A DNA stretch of 64,000 nt from Kangiellaceae bacterium (GTDB taxonomy: Bacteria; Pseudomonadota; Gammaproteobacteria; Enterobacterales; Kangiellaceae), in the NCBI GenBank assembly GCA_026196875.1, contig JAPHTP010000020.1, positions 1-64,000 on the forward strand, given 5' to 3'. The notes below the pieces were generated by a model. The model was not told the DNA's origin and made no database searches. It saw only the letters and a program-made list of their open reading frames with translations. The position numbers were made by a program, and so were the translations under genes. Positions within the stretch are counted from its first letter, which is position 1. Every line of letters begins with the position of its first letter. Shown here in pieces: positions 45,017-54,513 of the stretch.

Positions 45017-47710
45017 ATGGTTTCGATAGACTTAAAATCGCTCGTTAACAAAATGAACGAATCCTGCCGCCAAGCACTAGAAGGAGCTGCAGGTCTTTGT
45101 ATGGCGAGAACACATTACAATGTTGAAGTCGAACATTGGCTTCTTAAACTTCTGGAAATCCCAAATAGCGATATAGATTCAGTCCTTTCCAAGTTTGAAA
45201 TTAATATTGGAAAACTTAAGCAAGAACTTAATAAGGAATTAGACAAAATCAAAGCTGGTAATTCTCGAGCACCAGCGCTCTCTCCAACTATCGTAGATTT
45301 AGCTAAAAATGCGTGGATTTTAGCCTCTGTCGAATATGGTCATGGTGCAACCACCTCTGCTCATATCCTAGCCGCTCTGTTGTTAGATGATCGCTTGCGT
45401 CGCTCAACGGACGTTACCTCGAAAGAACTTAGCAAAATTGCGCCAGAATCTATCAGAGACTTGGTCAGAGCGACCGTTGGCACAACTGAGGAATCTGCTC
45501 TCTCCCACTCTTCCTTCGATAGCTCATCTGCGGCGCAAGGTGGTGAACCAGGTGCCCCAAGTAAAACTCCCTCTTTAGACAAGTTTACGACGAACTTAAC
45601 CCAAGCGGCTAAAAATGGAGAAATTGATCCAATACTCGGCCGCGATGAAGAAATCAGGCAGATTATTGATATATTAATTCGAAGAAGACAAAACAACCCG
45701 ATTTTGACCGGTGAAGCCGGTGTTGGTAAGACAGCAGTTGTAGAAGGTTTTGCATTACGTATTGCTTCTGGTGATGTGCCTACTCCTCTTAAAGGAGTTA
45801 CAGTCCGCTCATTGGATTTAGGTCTATTACAAGCAGGTGCAAGTGTTAAAGGCGAATTTGAGAATCGTCTAAAGTCTGTTATCGCTGAGGTCAAAAGCTC
45901 TCCAGAGCCTATCATCATGTTTATCGACGAAGCACATACTTTAATTGGTGCCGGAGGTAAAGAAGGTCAAGGCGATGCAGCCAATTTATTGAAGCCTGCC
46001 CTTGCCCGAGGTGAACTACGCACAATTGCAGCTACAACATGGGCAGAATACAAAAAGTATTTTGAACGCGATCCAGCATTAACTCGCCGTTTCCAAGTCG
46101 TAAAGATTGAAGAACCTTCAGAAGATAAAGCAATCAATATGATGCGCTCCATCTCAGAAATGCTCCAAGCTCATCACGGGGTTCGTATTATGGATGAAGC
46201 AATTGTCGACTCAGTAAAATTGTCTGCGCGCTATATTACTGCAAGGCAACTACCTGATAAGTCTGTAAGCTTACTCGATACTGCATGTGCTCGCGTTGCC
46301 TTAAGCCAAAGTGCCACCCCTGCATCAATTGATGATACTCGAAGAAGGATCACTCAGTGCGAGACTACTATTGTTTCTTTGGAAAGGGAGAACGCAACTT
46401 TAGGCAATAACGATGATCGAATAGCTGCACTCAAAGAAGAAAAAGAACAGCTTGAGAATTTGCTAAAAGTACAAGAAGAGCAATGGGAAAAGGAAGGTAA
46501 AATAGTAGAGCAAATCCACGCGCTACAAAATCAAATCGAAGAAGATTTTCATGCTCAAAAGCTCACAGCCGAGGAGCTAGAGAAAGAAGATGCTCCAAAG
46601 CTTCTAGATGATGCAGAAAGAGACACGATTAAATCAAATTTACACGACCTAATGAACGAGTTAGACGAAGTTCAACAAGAAGAGCCCATGATTCAGGTCA
46701 ATGTAGGCAGTCAGGCAATTGCCGAGGTAGTCGCCAACTGGACTGGAATTCCAGTCGGAAAAATGGTTTCCGATGAGATCAACTCAATCTTAAACTTGGG
46801 TGAAAAACTACAGGCACGTGTCATTGGACAAGACCATGCGCTAGAAGCAATAGCTGAAAACATTCGTACATCACGAGCTGGACTCACAGATCCAAGAAAA
46901 CCAATTGGAGTATTCTTTATGGTTGGTTCGAGTGGTGTGGGTAAAACCGAAACAGCACTTGCTCTCGCTGATATGTTATATGGTGGGGAACAAAACATCA
47001 CGACGATCAATATGTCTGAGTTTAAAGAAGAACATAAAGTTTCTATGTTATTAGGCTCACCTCCCGGTTATGTTGGCTATGGCGAAGGTGGAGTATTAAC
47101 TGAAGCCGTAAGACGCAAGCCCTACAGCGTAGTATTGTTAGATGAAATGGAAAAAGCGCACCCAGGTGTTCAAGATATCTTCTATAACTTATTCGATAAA
47201 GGCACAATTAAAGATGGGGAAGGAAGAGATATTGATTTCAAAAATACCGTCATCATCATGACATCGAATGCAGGCGAAGAACATATTCGTGGAATTTGCG
47301 CAGCCGGAGAAGAACTTCCAGAGCCGGATGTATTGTTAGATAACTTCCGTCCTCAACTACTGAAGTATTTTAAACCTGCGTTTTTAGGGCGCTCTACAGT
47401 TATTCCTTACTACCCACTATCTGACGATAACTTACTTAAGATCTGTAAGATTAACATGTCTAAGATAGAGAAGCGTGTACGAAGCCACTACGATGCCGAC
47501 TTCAGTTACGATGAAGATGTTTTATTACATATTGTTGCACGAAGTCAGGAAGTAGACACTGGAGCAAGAAATATAGAAAATATTTTAACGCGTAGCGTTT
47601 TACCTGCTTTGGCTAGTGAATGCCTCTCTAAAATGGCCAGTGGTGAGTCTATCAAACACATTCATATAGGCGCCTCTGAAGAAGGCGAATTTAGTTACAC
47701 CATAGAATAG
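45017..47710 (+). CDS. clpV: T6SS AAA+ unfoldase TssH/ClpV
   Basis: 897 residues. Clp N-domain (residues 1-150), first AAA+ domain with Walker A GEAGVGKTAVVEG and IMFIDEAHTLIGAG, a long coiled middle domain (REN...EKEQLENLLKVQEEQWEKEGK), second AAA+ domain with GSSGVGKTETALALAD, SEFKEEHKVSMLLGSPPGYVGYGEGG and ARNIENI. ClpV disassembles contracted TssB/TssC sheath. Last core gene of the plus arm; a GC-rich hairpin follows. Confidence 0.97.
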   Translation: MVSIDLKSLVNKMNESCRQALEGAAGLCMARTHYNVEVEHWLLKLLEIPNSDIDSVLSKFEINIGKLKQELNKELDKIKAGNSRAPALSPTIVDLAKNAWILASVEYGHGATTSAHILAALLLDDRLRRSTDVTSKELSKIAPESIRDLVRATVGTTEESALSHSSFDSSSAAQGGEPGAPSKTPSLDKFTTNLTQAAKNGEIDPILGRDEEIRQIIDILIRRRQNNPILTGEAGVGKTAVVEGFALRIASGDVPTPLKGVTVRSLDLGLLQAGASVKGEFENRLKSVIAEVKSSPEPIIMFIDEAHTLIGAGGKEGQGDAANLLKPALARGELRTIAATTWAEYKKYFERDPALTRRFQVVKIEEPSEDKAINMMRSISEMLQAHHGVRIMDEAIVDSVKLSARYITARQLPDKSVSLLDTACARVALSQSATPASIDDTRRRITQCETTIVSLERENATLGNNDDRIAALKEEKEQLENLLKVQEEQWEKEGKIVEQIHALQNQIEEDFHAQKLTAEELEKEDAPKLLDDAERDTIKSNLHDLMNELDEVQQEEPMIQVNVGSQAIAEVVANWTGIPVGKMVSDEINSILNLGEKLQARVIGQDHALEAIAENIRTSRAGLTDPRKPIGVFFMVGSSGVGKTETALALADMLYGGEQNITTINMSEFKEEHKVSMLLGSPPGYVGYGEGGVLTEAVRRKPYSVVLLDEMEKAHPGVQDIFYNLFDKGTIKDGEGRDIDFKNTVIIMTSNAGEEHIRGICAAGEELPEPDVLLDNFRPQLLKYFKPAFLGRSTVIPYYPLSDDNLLKICKINMSKIEKRVRSHYDADFSYDEDVLLHIVARSQEVDTGARNIENILTRSVLPALASECLSKMASGESIKHIHIGASEEGEFSYTIE

Positions 47711-47718
47711 TAATATCA

Positions 47719-47745
47719 GTCGCCTCCGGATCTGGAGGCGGCTTT
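47719..47745 (+). terminator. Hairpin after clpV, possible partial terminator
   Basis: CGCCTCC (47721-47727) pairs with GGAGGCG (47734-47740) around GGATCT, followed by GCTTTATC. The U-run is short, so readthrough into the TPR genes at 47768 is likely. Confidence 0.5.
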
Positions 47746-47767
47746 ATCAATTAAGCAACAGAATACT

Positions 47768-49195
47768 ATGCGCGTTTTTTTACGTTTATTTAATTTTGGA
47801 AAACTGTCACTTGTTTCAATGACAGTTTTCTTTTTAATAGCTGGTACCCGAACAGTATTAGCTTACTCAGACGATGAGTTATTAGCATCAATTAAAGACT
47901 TTGATACTGAGTATAGAAACCTCACTTCAGAAGTCTTTACTAGGCATGCATCCAACAATCTTAAAGCTAACGCTTCGCCAGTAAATTCTGATTATGACCG
48001 ATATTTTTCAGGCTTAAGTAAGCAAATCAACGAAAATAATCATTTCCAAGCAATGACGAGCATCTATGCACACTTAGACCTAATAAAGGACAATGTCGAT
48101 AATGAAAATACAATATCCATTGTAGAGTTCCTTCTCTCTCAAAATGACTACAACACAGCACTAGTACTCAAAGAAAAGACCAGTGAATATGCAGAAGAAT
48201 ACCTGATTGCAAAAGTCGCATTACTTTTTGCCAGTTACCACAACAAAAGAAATGAATGGCAAGCAGTCTTAGCGTCTTTAGATATAGAATTCGAGTTGCT
48301 CACTAACGAAGAAGTCGAACAAGCGTATTTATTAAACGGTATTGCACTTCAAAGACTAAAGCAGCACAGAAAAGCTATAAATGTTTATGAGCAGATTTCC
48401 GAAAGCTCCAAGTTTTACCCACTAGCCCAAGTAAATATGGCAATCGCTTACATTCGACAAGATTGGTGGTCAGATGCCCATATTATTATCAACAACTTGT
48501 TAGAAAATGAAGAAATAATAAAAGATGATGAGTTGATAAACCGACTATTTCTCATATTAGGTTATTCCTTGTTGAGTAAGGAATACTATCGCGAATCCAG
48601 GGAATCATTCCGAAATATAAGCCTAGAGAGCCAATACACTAACAAAGCTTTGCTTGGGATAAGCCTAGCCGCTATTGGTCAAGGTGACAATACCGGCGCT
48701 CTCAATACAGCCACCATCTTAAATAAAAAAAATTCAGACGACCTTACAAGAGAAGAGTCTTTTTTACTATTACCACATATATATAAAAGCCTTGAGCAAT
48801 ACGTCACTGCAAACACAAGTTACACGGTTGCTATCAATCATTATCAAGATCGTATTGATGCACTAAACCATCAAATACTGCTTAACGGGGCAAGTACGAT
48901 AGATAATGATCTCGAAGACCATTTAAACGAAGTAATGATAGTGAACTCAAATTTAAGTCTGCGTAAGAGCTACCCTGCATTCTTTTTCGAAAATTATACG
49001 CAGTTAGTTCGCTTGCAAAACGAACTTAATTCTCCAGAGAGCCTTAGAAAGGTCAACGAGTTTATTGAGCGATACAACATTGCCGTAAAGCAAGCAATTA
49101 AAAACTCGCTAACCATACGAGTAGCTGCTTTGCAAAGCTATCTCAGTCAGGCTCACTTTGGTATAGCACAATTGTATGACAAAGATCATGAGTAA
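47768..49195 (+). CDS. Exported TPR-repeat protein, T6SS/Exb-associated
   Basis: 475 residues with a signal peptide (LVSMTVFFLIAGTRTVLA, cleavage before YSDDE). The body is almost all helical repeats of TPR type (EEVEQAYLLNGIALQRLKQHRKAINVYEQIS; INRLFLILGYSLLSKEYYRESRESF). It lies 57 bp after clpV, in the plus arm, and overlaps the next TPR lipoprotein gene. Such large exported TPR proteins accompany ExbB/ExbD/AgmX-type systems (for example the gliding machinery of Myxococcus), so I link it to the motor genes on the other arm. That link is inference. Confidence 0.85.
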   Translation: MRVFLRLFNFGKLSLVSMTVFFLIAGTRTVLAYSDDELLASIKDFDTEYRNLTSEVFTRHASNNLKANASPVNSDYDRYFSGLSKQINENNHFQAMTSIYAHLDLIKDNVDNENTISIVEFLLSQNDYNTALVLKEKTSEYAEEYLIAKVALLFASYHNKRNEWQAVLASLDIEFELLTNEEVEQAYLLNGIALQRLKQHRKAINVYEQISESSKFYPLAQVNMAIAYIRQDWWSDAHIIINNLLENEEIIKDDELINRLFLILGYSLLSKEYYRESRESFRNISLESQYTNKALLGISLAAIGQGDNTGALNTATILNKKNSDDLTREESFLLLPHIYKSLEQYVTANTSYTVAINHYQDRIDALNHQILLNGASTIDNDLEDHLNEVMIVNSNLSLRKSYPAFFFENYTQLVRLQNELNSPESLRKVNEFIERYNIAVKQAIKNSLTIRVAALQSYLSQAHFGIAQLYDKDHE

Positions 49196-52004
49196 AATAA
49201 TTAAATCTTTCTCAATATTATCTTGCTTGGTTTTATTGGCTACAGGCTGTAGCCAACAATCAAAAAGAACGACATTACGCAGCATTGATGTAGTAGAAAA
49301 CGCATCTAATAGTTCTATTCAAGCTAAAACCAATGTAAGCAAAGATGAGATTAGGTTAGCTTATCAAAGGTATTTATCTAATACGGCCAACACCGATGAA
49401 TCTCGTCAAATAGCCCTTGCTAGACTAGCTGAACTAGAGTTTGATGTAAGTAATAAGCACTCTTTAACCGAAACTGCGGATGATGAGCAAACAATTGATC
49501 CCGACAAGGATGAAAACTATAACCAACAAATAAAAAAATCTATTGAGTTATACCTCGTTTCGCTTCGCGATTATCCAAAAGCAAAAGGTAACGACCAACT
49601 CCTCTACCAACTTGCAAAAGCGTACGATCAAATCGGCGATAGCGAAAACTCGTTTAAGACACTAACAAGCTTGTCCCATAAATATCCTAGGTCTCCATTT
49701 TATATTGAAACGCAGTTTAGGATAGCCGAATACTATTTTGCACAAGCAGACTATGTATCAGCAGAGGAAGCCTACACTGAAGTGATAATATCCCCGAAGA
49801 ATCATATCTTTTTTGAACGAGCCTTATTTAAGAGAGGTTGGGCAAGATTTAAACAGTCTTATTACGAAGATGCAGTTGACGACTACTTACGCGCTGTGAC
49901 CTATCATGATTTCGATGATGTTGAAAACCTTAACCAATTAGAGAAAGAACGATTCGATGAGTATTTTCGAGCCATTGGTTTAACCTTTGCCAATTTGGGC
50001 GGTGCTCACTATCTTAATGAGTTCTTTCAGAGTAGACCAGACTATAAATATCTTTATCACACTTACGCAGTTATCAGCGATATTTACCTAAAGCAAGAGC
50101 GATATTCCGACTCAGTAAAGGCCATGCAAGAGTTCAGTAACCTATACCCTACTTCTCGAGAACTTCCAAAAGCTCAACTAAAGATTGTGACCGCCTGGCA
50201 AAGCAGCGGTTTTTCTAGCAACCTTTTTGATTCGATTGAGGATTTTTACTCAAAATACAATTTAAGTAATCGATATTGGAAGGGACACGCTGATGCTAAT
50301 GTCAAGAAGATAATCGGCCAATCACTTAAAGAATATGTTCTCTTAATGTCTGAACATTTTCACGCCCGCTATCAAAAGCACAATACCAAAGACAATTACT
50401 CTACTGCTTCCAAATGGTATTCCCGCTACTTAAAAGACTATGACTCTTATGCCCGTAAAGATAATGTCTATTACCTATATGCTGAATTATTGAGAGAAGG
50501 AAATCATATTCAAGAAGCGTTGAAATACTATGAACTATCAGCTTACGATGGCGACTTAATTCTGGATAAGAGCTCATCTTACTTAACTATTACCCTAACT
50601 GATAAACTCTATCGAGATAAGTCTGGATCAGATAATCAAATATATTTAGATAAACACATAAAATATTCCCGTCTTTTTTCCGAGCTATATCCAACAGATG
50701 AAAGAATTAGCAATATCATTGCGAATGCATCCGAATTAGCCTATGCCGCCAACAAATTTGATGAAACGGTCAAGCTAACTAGTCTTTTAAATGATGTCAA
50801 AGAAACTGATCCCAACTTTGAGAAAGTAGTTACCCTCAGAGCTCAATCCTATTTTAACCTGAATGACTATTTGGCTGCAGAGTCTGCGTACTCGACCTTA
50901 CTCAGTAGTGAAAAGCTATCAAGAAAATCAAGACAGTCGTTTACTGACAGATTGGCACTTTCAATATATCGGTACGCTTCGACTTTAAAAGAAGCTGACA
51001 AAACCGATGAAGCCGTCCATCATTATATGCGGATCTATAATGTATCAAAAACCTCAGAGATAGCGGCTACTGGTTTGTATGATGCAATTGCTCTCTTAAT
51101 CAATAGTAAACAGTGGCAGCAGTCTATCGGTGCGATTAAACAATTCCAAGCAGCTTATCCAAAACACCGTTACAGTCAGGACTTAGTTAAGAAGCTATCA
51201 GTTGTATACTTAAACTCCAATCAAGAGCTTAAGGCGGCAGAGCAGTTTGAGAAAATCTCTGGTTTTGAAAAAAGCAGAGAAGTTAAAATGACGGCACTCT
51301 GGCAAGCCGCGGAACTCTATGAAGCCAAAAAAGAGCATGGTGCCGCGATCCGTTCATATACTAAATTTGCCAACACCTATAAAAAGCCATTCGCTCAAAA
51401 TATGGAGGCAATGTTTAAACTTGTTGAACTATACTCTCTCTCAAATAAAATCAAACTCAAATCTACGTGGCAGAATAGAATCCTCAAGGCGGATAAAAGC
51501 GCTAACGCCAAAGTCAGATCAGATCGAACTAACTATATTACTTCCATCACAGCTCTAAACATGGCGCGGAGTAAAGATAAAGAATATAGCGCATACAAAC
51601 TTGTCGCTCCCTTTAATAAAAATCTTCGTAAGAAGAAACGTTCAATGCAACAGGCTGTAAAACTCTATGGGCGAGCATCTTCTTATGGGATCGCAGAAAT
51701 TGCTACCGAGTCAACTTTTGCCATTGCAAAAATCTACCAGGAGTTTAGTCAGGCACTATTAAGTTCAGAAAGACCAAGTAACCTTAAAGGCGAAGAATTG
51801 GACCAATACAATATATTACTCGAAGATCAAGCTTTTCCATTTGAAGATAAGGCAATCGAATTCTACGAAATTAATTTATCTCGCATAAAGAATGATATTT
51901 TTGACGACTGGGTAAGTAAAAGTTTGTTAGAACTTGAAACACTCTTCCCTGTTAAATATGCAAGAAAGAACAAAATTGATGGTTACATAGAGGCGTTAAA
52001 CTAA
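49176..52004 (+). CDS. Large TPR lipoprotein (about 940 residues)
   Basis: 942 residues; ATG 49188 inside the overlap with the previous gene is an alternative start. A lipoprotein signal ends in LATGC (Cys about residue 25), with Ser next, so outer-membrane retention is likely. The rest is a long superhelix of TPR-like units (NDQLLYQLAKAYDQIGDSENSFKTL; FYIETQFRIAEYYFAQADYVSAEEAY; ALFKRGWARFKQSYYEDAVDDYLRA). It is large enough to bridge much of the periplasm and could bind the AgmX-like arm. No catalytic motif seen. Confidence 0.88.
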   Translation: MTKIMSKIIKSFSILSCLVLLATGCSQQSKRTTLRSIDVVENASNSSIQAKTNVSKDEIRLAYQRYLSNTANTDESRQIALARLAELEFDVSNKHSLTETADDEQTIDPDKDENYNQQIKKSIELYLVSLRDYPKAKGNDQLLYQLAKAYDQIGDSENSFKTLTSLSHKYPRSPFYIETQFRIAEYYFAQADYVSAEEAYTEVIISPKNHIFFERALFKRGWARFKQSYYEDAVDDYLRAVTYHDFDDVENLNQLEKERFDEYFRAIGLTFANLGGAHYLNEFFQSRPDYKYLYHTYAVISDIYLKQERYSDSVKAMQEFSNLYPTSRELPKAQLKIVTAWQSSGFSSNLFDSIEDFYSKYNLSNRYWKGHADANVKKIIGQSLKEYVLLMSEHFHARYQKHNTKDNYSTASKWYSRYLKDYDSYARKDNVYYLYAELLREGNHIQEALKYYELSAYDGDLILDKSSSYLTITLTDKLYRDKSGSDNQIYLDKHIKYSRLFSELYPTDERISNIIANASELAYAANKFDETVKLTSLLNDVKETDPNFEKVVTLRAQSYFNLNDYLAAESAYSTLLSSEKLSRKSRQSFTDRLALSIYRYASTLKEADKTDEAVHHYMRIYNVSKTSEIAATGLYDAIALLINSKQWQQSIGAIKQFQAAYPKHRYSQDLVKKLSVVYLNSNQELKAAEQFEKISGFEKSREVKMTALWQAAELYEAKKEHGAAIRSYTKFANTYKKPFAQNMEAMFKLVELYSLSNKIKLKSTWQNRILKADKSANAKVRSDRTNYITSITALNMARSKDKEYSAYKLVAPFNKNLRKKKRSMQQAVKLYGRASSYGIAEIATESTFAIAKIYQEFSQALLSSERPSNLKGEELDQYNILLEDQAFPFEDKAIEFYEINLSRIKNDIFDDWVSKSLLELETLFPVKYARKNKIDGYIEALN

Positions 52005-52005
52005 A

Positions 52006-52662
52006 ATGATTAGCGTAAAAAAATACTCCAAGAAATGTACACCCAGTATTCAAAGCTCCTTTGCGGTTCTGCTTTTAATAACAATGTTGTTAGTGGTCAG
52101 TGGTTGCAGTACAACAGCCCCCAACTCAAGTGTCAATTCATCTACGAGCACTAGCGAAGAGATTGCAAACAATAACAAGCCAACCGAACAGCAAGAACTA
52201 ACGTATAAAACTGCTCTGCTCGCTTTAGACTCGAAAGATTTCGAAACGGCAGAAACGCTATTGCTCGAATTAAAAACCAGCAATCCTAGCCTGTCGGGAC
52301 CTTGGGCAAACCTTGGACTTATCCGCCTTATTCAAAAACAACCTGTAGAGGCCGAAGCCTATTTATTAAAAGCATTACAGTTAAATCCAAGATTAGCAAA
52401 AGCACAAAACTTGATGGGGTTAATTGCAACCCATAACAAGCAACTTGGCGAAGCAGAAAAATACTACAAGCAAGCTATTGAAATTAATAATGATTATTCC
52501 AATGCGCATTACAATCTAGCCCTTCTCTATGATATTTATCTTCAAGATATCGAACAAGCGGCCAAGCATTATCGCATTTACTCGACTTTAACTAATGACA
52601 CGGACACCGAAACACTTAGTTGGCTTGAGCATTTAGAAAGCACATTAAAACAGCAACTTTAG
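52006..52662 (+). CDS. Small TPR lipoprotein
   Basis: 218 residues. Lipobox VVSGC near residue 34, followed by a Ser/Thr-rich tether and three or four canonical TPRs (GPWANLGLIRLIQKQPVEAEAYLLKALQLNP; AKAQNLMGLIATHNKQLGEAEKYYKQAIEINNDY). It starts one base after the preceding stop, so the three TPR genes are one translational unit. Likely an outer-membrane-anchored scaffold. Confidence 0.9.
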   Translation: MISVKKYSKKCTPSIQSSFAVLLLITMLLVVSGCSTTAPNSSVNSSTSTSEEIANNNKPTEQQELTYKTALLALDSKDFETAETLLLELKTSNPSLSGPWANLGLIRLIQKQPVEAEAYLLKALQLNPRLAKAQNLMGLIATHNKQLGEAEKYYKQAIEINNDYSNAHYNLALLYDIYLQDIEQAAKHYRIYSTLTNDTDTETLSWLEHLESTLKQQL

Positions 52663-52680
52663 CAATCGAAGATACGGGCT

Positions 52681-53022
52681 ATGATTTTCAACAAAACTCC
52701 TAAACAGGTTATTATTACTTTCCTTTGCGCAGCATTGGCCTCATTAATGAGTTTAGAGGCTTCTGCTAACACCAATACGGCGGTTAATCAAAACAAGGGG
52801 AACGGCAAAGATAAAATTGAGCTAAAAACACTTCGAATTCATGGAAATAAAGAGCTACCCAAGGTTTTGTTTATAGTTCCCTGGCAAGATCCTAAAAAAG
52901 AGAAAGGTACAACGAGCAAACAACGCTTAGTATTGCACAGCCTTTATGGTGATTTATTCGACCCTATCACACCATCTGACATAAGGATAAAGAAACTTTC
53001 AAACGTTACAACCAAGGATTGA
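52681..53022 (+). CDS. Small exported protein, function unknown
   Basis: 113 residues with a signal peptide (TFLCAALASLMSLEASA). The mature 85 residues are basic and include LPKVLFIVPWQDPKK and LVLHSLYGDLFDPITPSD. I recognise no domain. It follows the TPR lipoproteins by 18 bp and is probably the last member of the exported set co-encoded with the ExbB/ExbD/AgmX genes, not an effector: it has a Sec signal and sits before the effector pair. Confidence 0.75.
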   Translation: MIFNKTPKQVIITFLCAALASLMSLEASANTNTAVNQNKGNGKDKIELKTLRIHGNKELPKVLFIVPWQDPKKEKGTTSKQRLVLHSLYGDLFDPITPSDIRIKKLSNVTTKD

Positions 53023-53024
53023 GA

Positions 53025-53387
53025 ATGGCATATAAAATAAGTGTTACTAGAGGTAAGGAAAATGGCGTCTTAACTTTTACTGGTGGCAATAAAACGATTA
53101 CCACTAAGTGTTATTGGAATAAGGATAAAAAGATACCTGCTAAAACTTATCCAGATTGTTCTGCGACGAGAATGGCTAGAAAGAAAAATTCAAAGGGAAA
53201 TCCGAGAGAAGCAGTATTCCTTCCAAATGTTCCAGGTTTTTCCGGGATTTTCATTCATATGGGAAAAGTGCCTTATCAAAAATGGTCTGATGGTTGCATT
53301 GTCATTGATGAAGCCAAAATGATAGAGATCTACAATCTCATCACTCCTAAAGATGGACATAATGTTACAGTCACGGTTACTGGGTGA
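53025..53387 (+). CDS. Candidate T6SS effector, L,D-transpeptidase-like / DUF5675-like
   Basis: 120 residues from ATG 53025 (AAGGA upstream). No signal peptide. The C-terminal half contains FIHMGKVPYQKWSDGCIVID with His78 and Cys91, close to the catalytic H-x(n)-[ST]-x-G-C pattern of YkuD-type L,D-transpeptidases and the related DUF5675 family. Such proteins act on peptidoglycan peptides. A cytoplasmic enzyme with a periplasmic-type target, encoded just before a lipoprotein in a T6SS locus, fits an effector delivered to neighbour cells. Family and role are both inferred; the N-terminal 60 residues are basic and unrecognised. Confidence 0.6.
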   Translation: MAYKISVTRGKENGVLTFTGGNKTITTKCYWNKDKKIPAKTYPDCSATRMARKKNSKGNPREAVFLPNVPGFSGIFIHMGKVPYQKWSDGCIVIDEAKMIEIYNLITPKDGHNVTVTVTG

Positions 53388-53391
53388 ACAA

Positions 53392-53952
53392 ATGCGAAAG
53401 TTACTTCTTGTTGGATTATTTTTAACAGTCACCGCTTGTGTTAACTTAGACAAAAAGCCAAAAGCGAACCTTGAATTCAGTGATTATGAAATACTACTAG
53501 CAGCGCTTCTGGAAGAGAACTCAAGTCGATTTACCTATCGGAACTCAAAGGGCAACCAGGTTTTTGACGAGTTAAAGGAATTTAAAGCACTAGAGTCGAT
53601 TTATATTAAAAATGTTGATGCATTTGAAACTGATCTAAACTCTTCTGTTACACAATTAAAAACTATCATGTTTTTTTCATTTTATTCACTCGAAAGAAAC
53701 TCAGCAGCATTTCAGGAATATTTAGCTTCAGATCTAATGCCTATTTATCTACGCAATAAAAAAGCTTTTTTAGAAATACTGCGAGCTTCTCCGTTTTTAA
53801 TAGCTGCTAACTGTAATAGACTAAATGCCTTTTTTGGATTTGAAGGGCTCAATAAAAATAAGAAGAGCTTGTTTTTGGACGAGAATAAAAATATGTTTTT
53901 TGAAGCATTAGATAAGGAGGAATTTAAATTGTGCTGGTCGAGCTTTAAATAG
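53392..53952 (+). CDS. Lipoprotein, candidate immunity protein for the upstream effector
   Basis: 186 residues from ATG 53392. A lipoprotein signal (MRKLLLVGLFLTVTAC) places it in the periplasm, followed by a helical domain with no known motif (YEILLAALLEENSSRFTYRN; FFSFYSLERNSAAFQEYLAS). It begins four bases after the effector stop. Immunity proteins against peptidoglycan-targeting T6SS toxins are typically periplasmic, often lipoproteins, and encoded exactly like this. Confidence 0.6.
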   Translation: MRKLLLVGLFLTVTACVNLDKKPKANLEFSDYEILLAALLEENSSRFTYRNSKGNQVFDELKEFKALESIYIKNVDAFETDLNSSVTQLKTIMFFSFYSLERNSAAFQEYLASDLMPIYLRNKKAFLEILRASPFLIAANCNRLNAFFGFEGLNKNKKSLFLDENKNMFFEALDKEEFKLCWSSFK

Positions 53953-54513
53953 CCTTAAATCTATTTGAAAGCAAACTCTTGCTCGTATATCGCCATGTTT
54001 TGCTTGAAGCCTCAAAACCGAACTTTGTGACCATTTATGTGAATTACTCCTAATTAGCCTCACTGAAATAATTCCGAAGACCGTGAGAATTTCAAGCTAG
54101 ATCCGATTTGGATAATAACGGCTGGAAGACGTGTTACTTGGCAAGAATTTACATAGATACCAAATTCTGGGTATTTGGCTTTTTGATTACAAACTGAGAT
54201 AGAGTTTTATTTTATTTCATTTTAAAATAGCTTTATTCATAGATTGTTGAGTCTGTTATTGCGCTTACACGTTAATAAAACAGTCTAGAGTTTTGGATGA
54301 GAAGCCTAAATCTATTTTGTTAACGATGTAACTTAATATATTTATGAAGAAACTTCACTACGCTGACTTATTGCAGAAAGTGATGCTCCTGTCATCAACA
54401 ATCCTATTTTAAAATGCTTAACGTTTTCGAACTTTGATCTGGCCAAATCGTTACAGTTGATCAAGCGAAAAGTTAAATAAAATTAGACGGTTCAAGTTTT
54501 AAAAGGAATAACC
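53953..54513. other. 561-bp non-coding region between effector units
   Basis: No gene-like frame on either strand and no clear terminator. AT-rich, with the promoter and the ribosome-binding site (AAAAGGAAT) of the gene at 54514 at its right end. It could be a decayed effector or recombination spacer, but I see no remnant I can name. Confidence 0.5.

Noticed and set aside
45361-45918. A 185-codon minus-strand frame within clpV
   Set aside because: Opposite the conserved first AAA+ domain; no start signal or recognisable domain.
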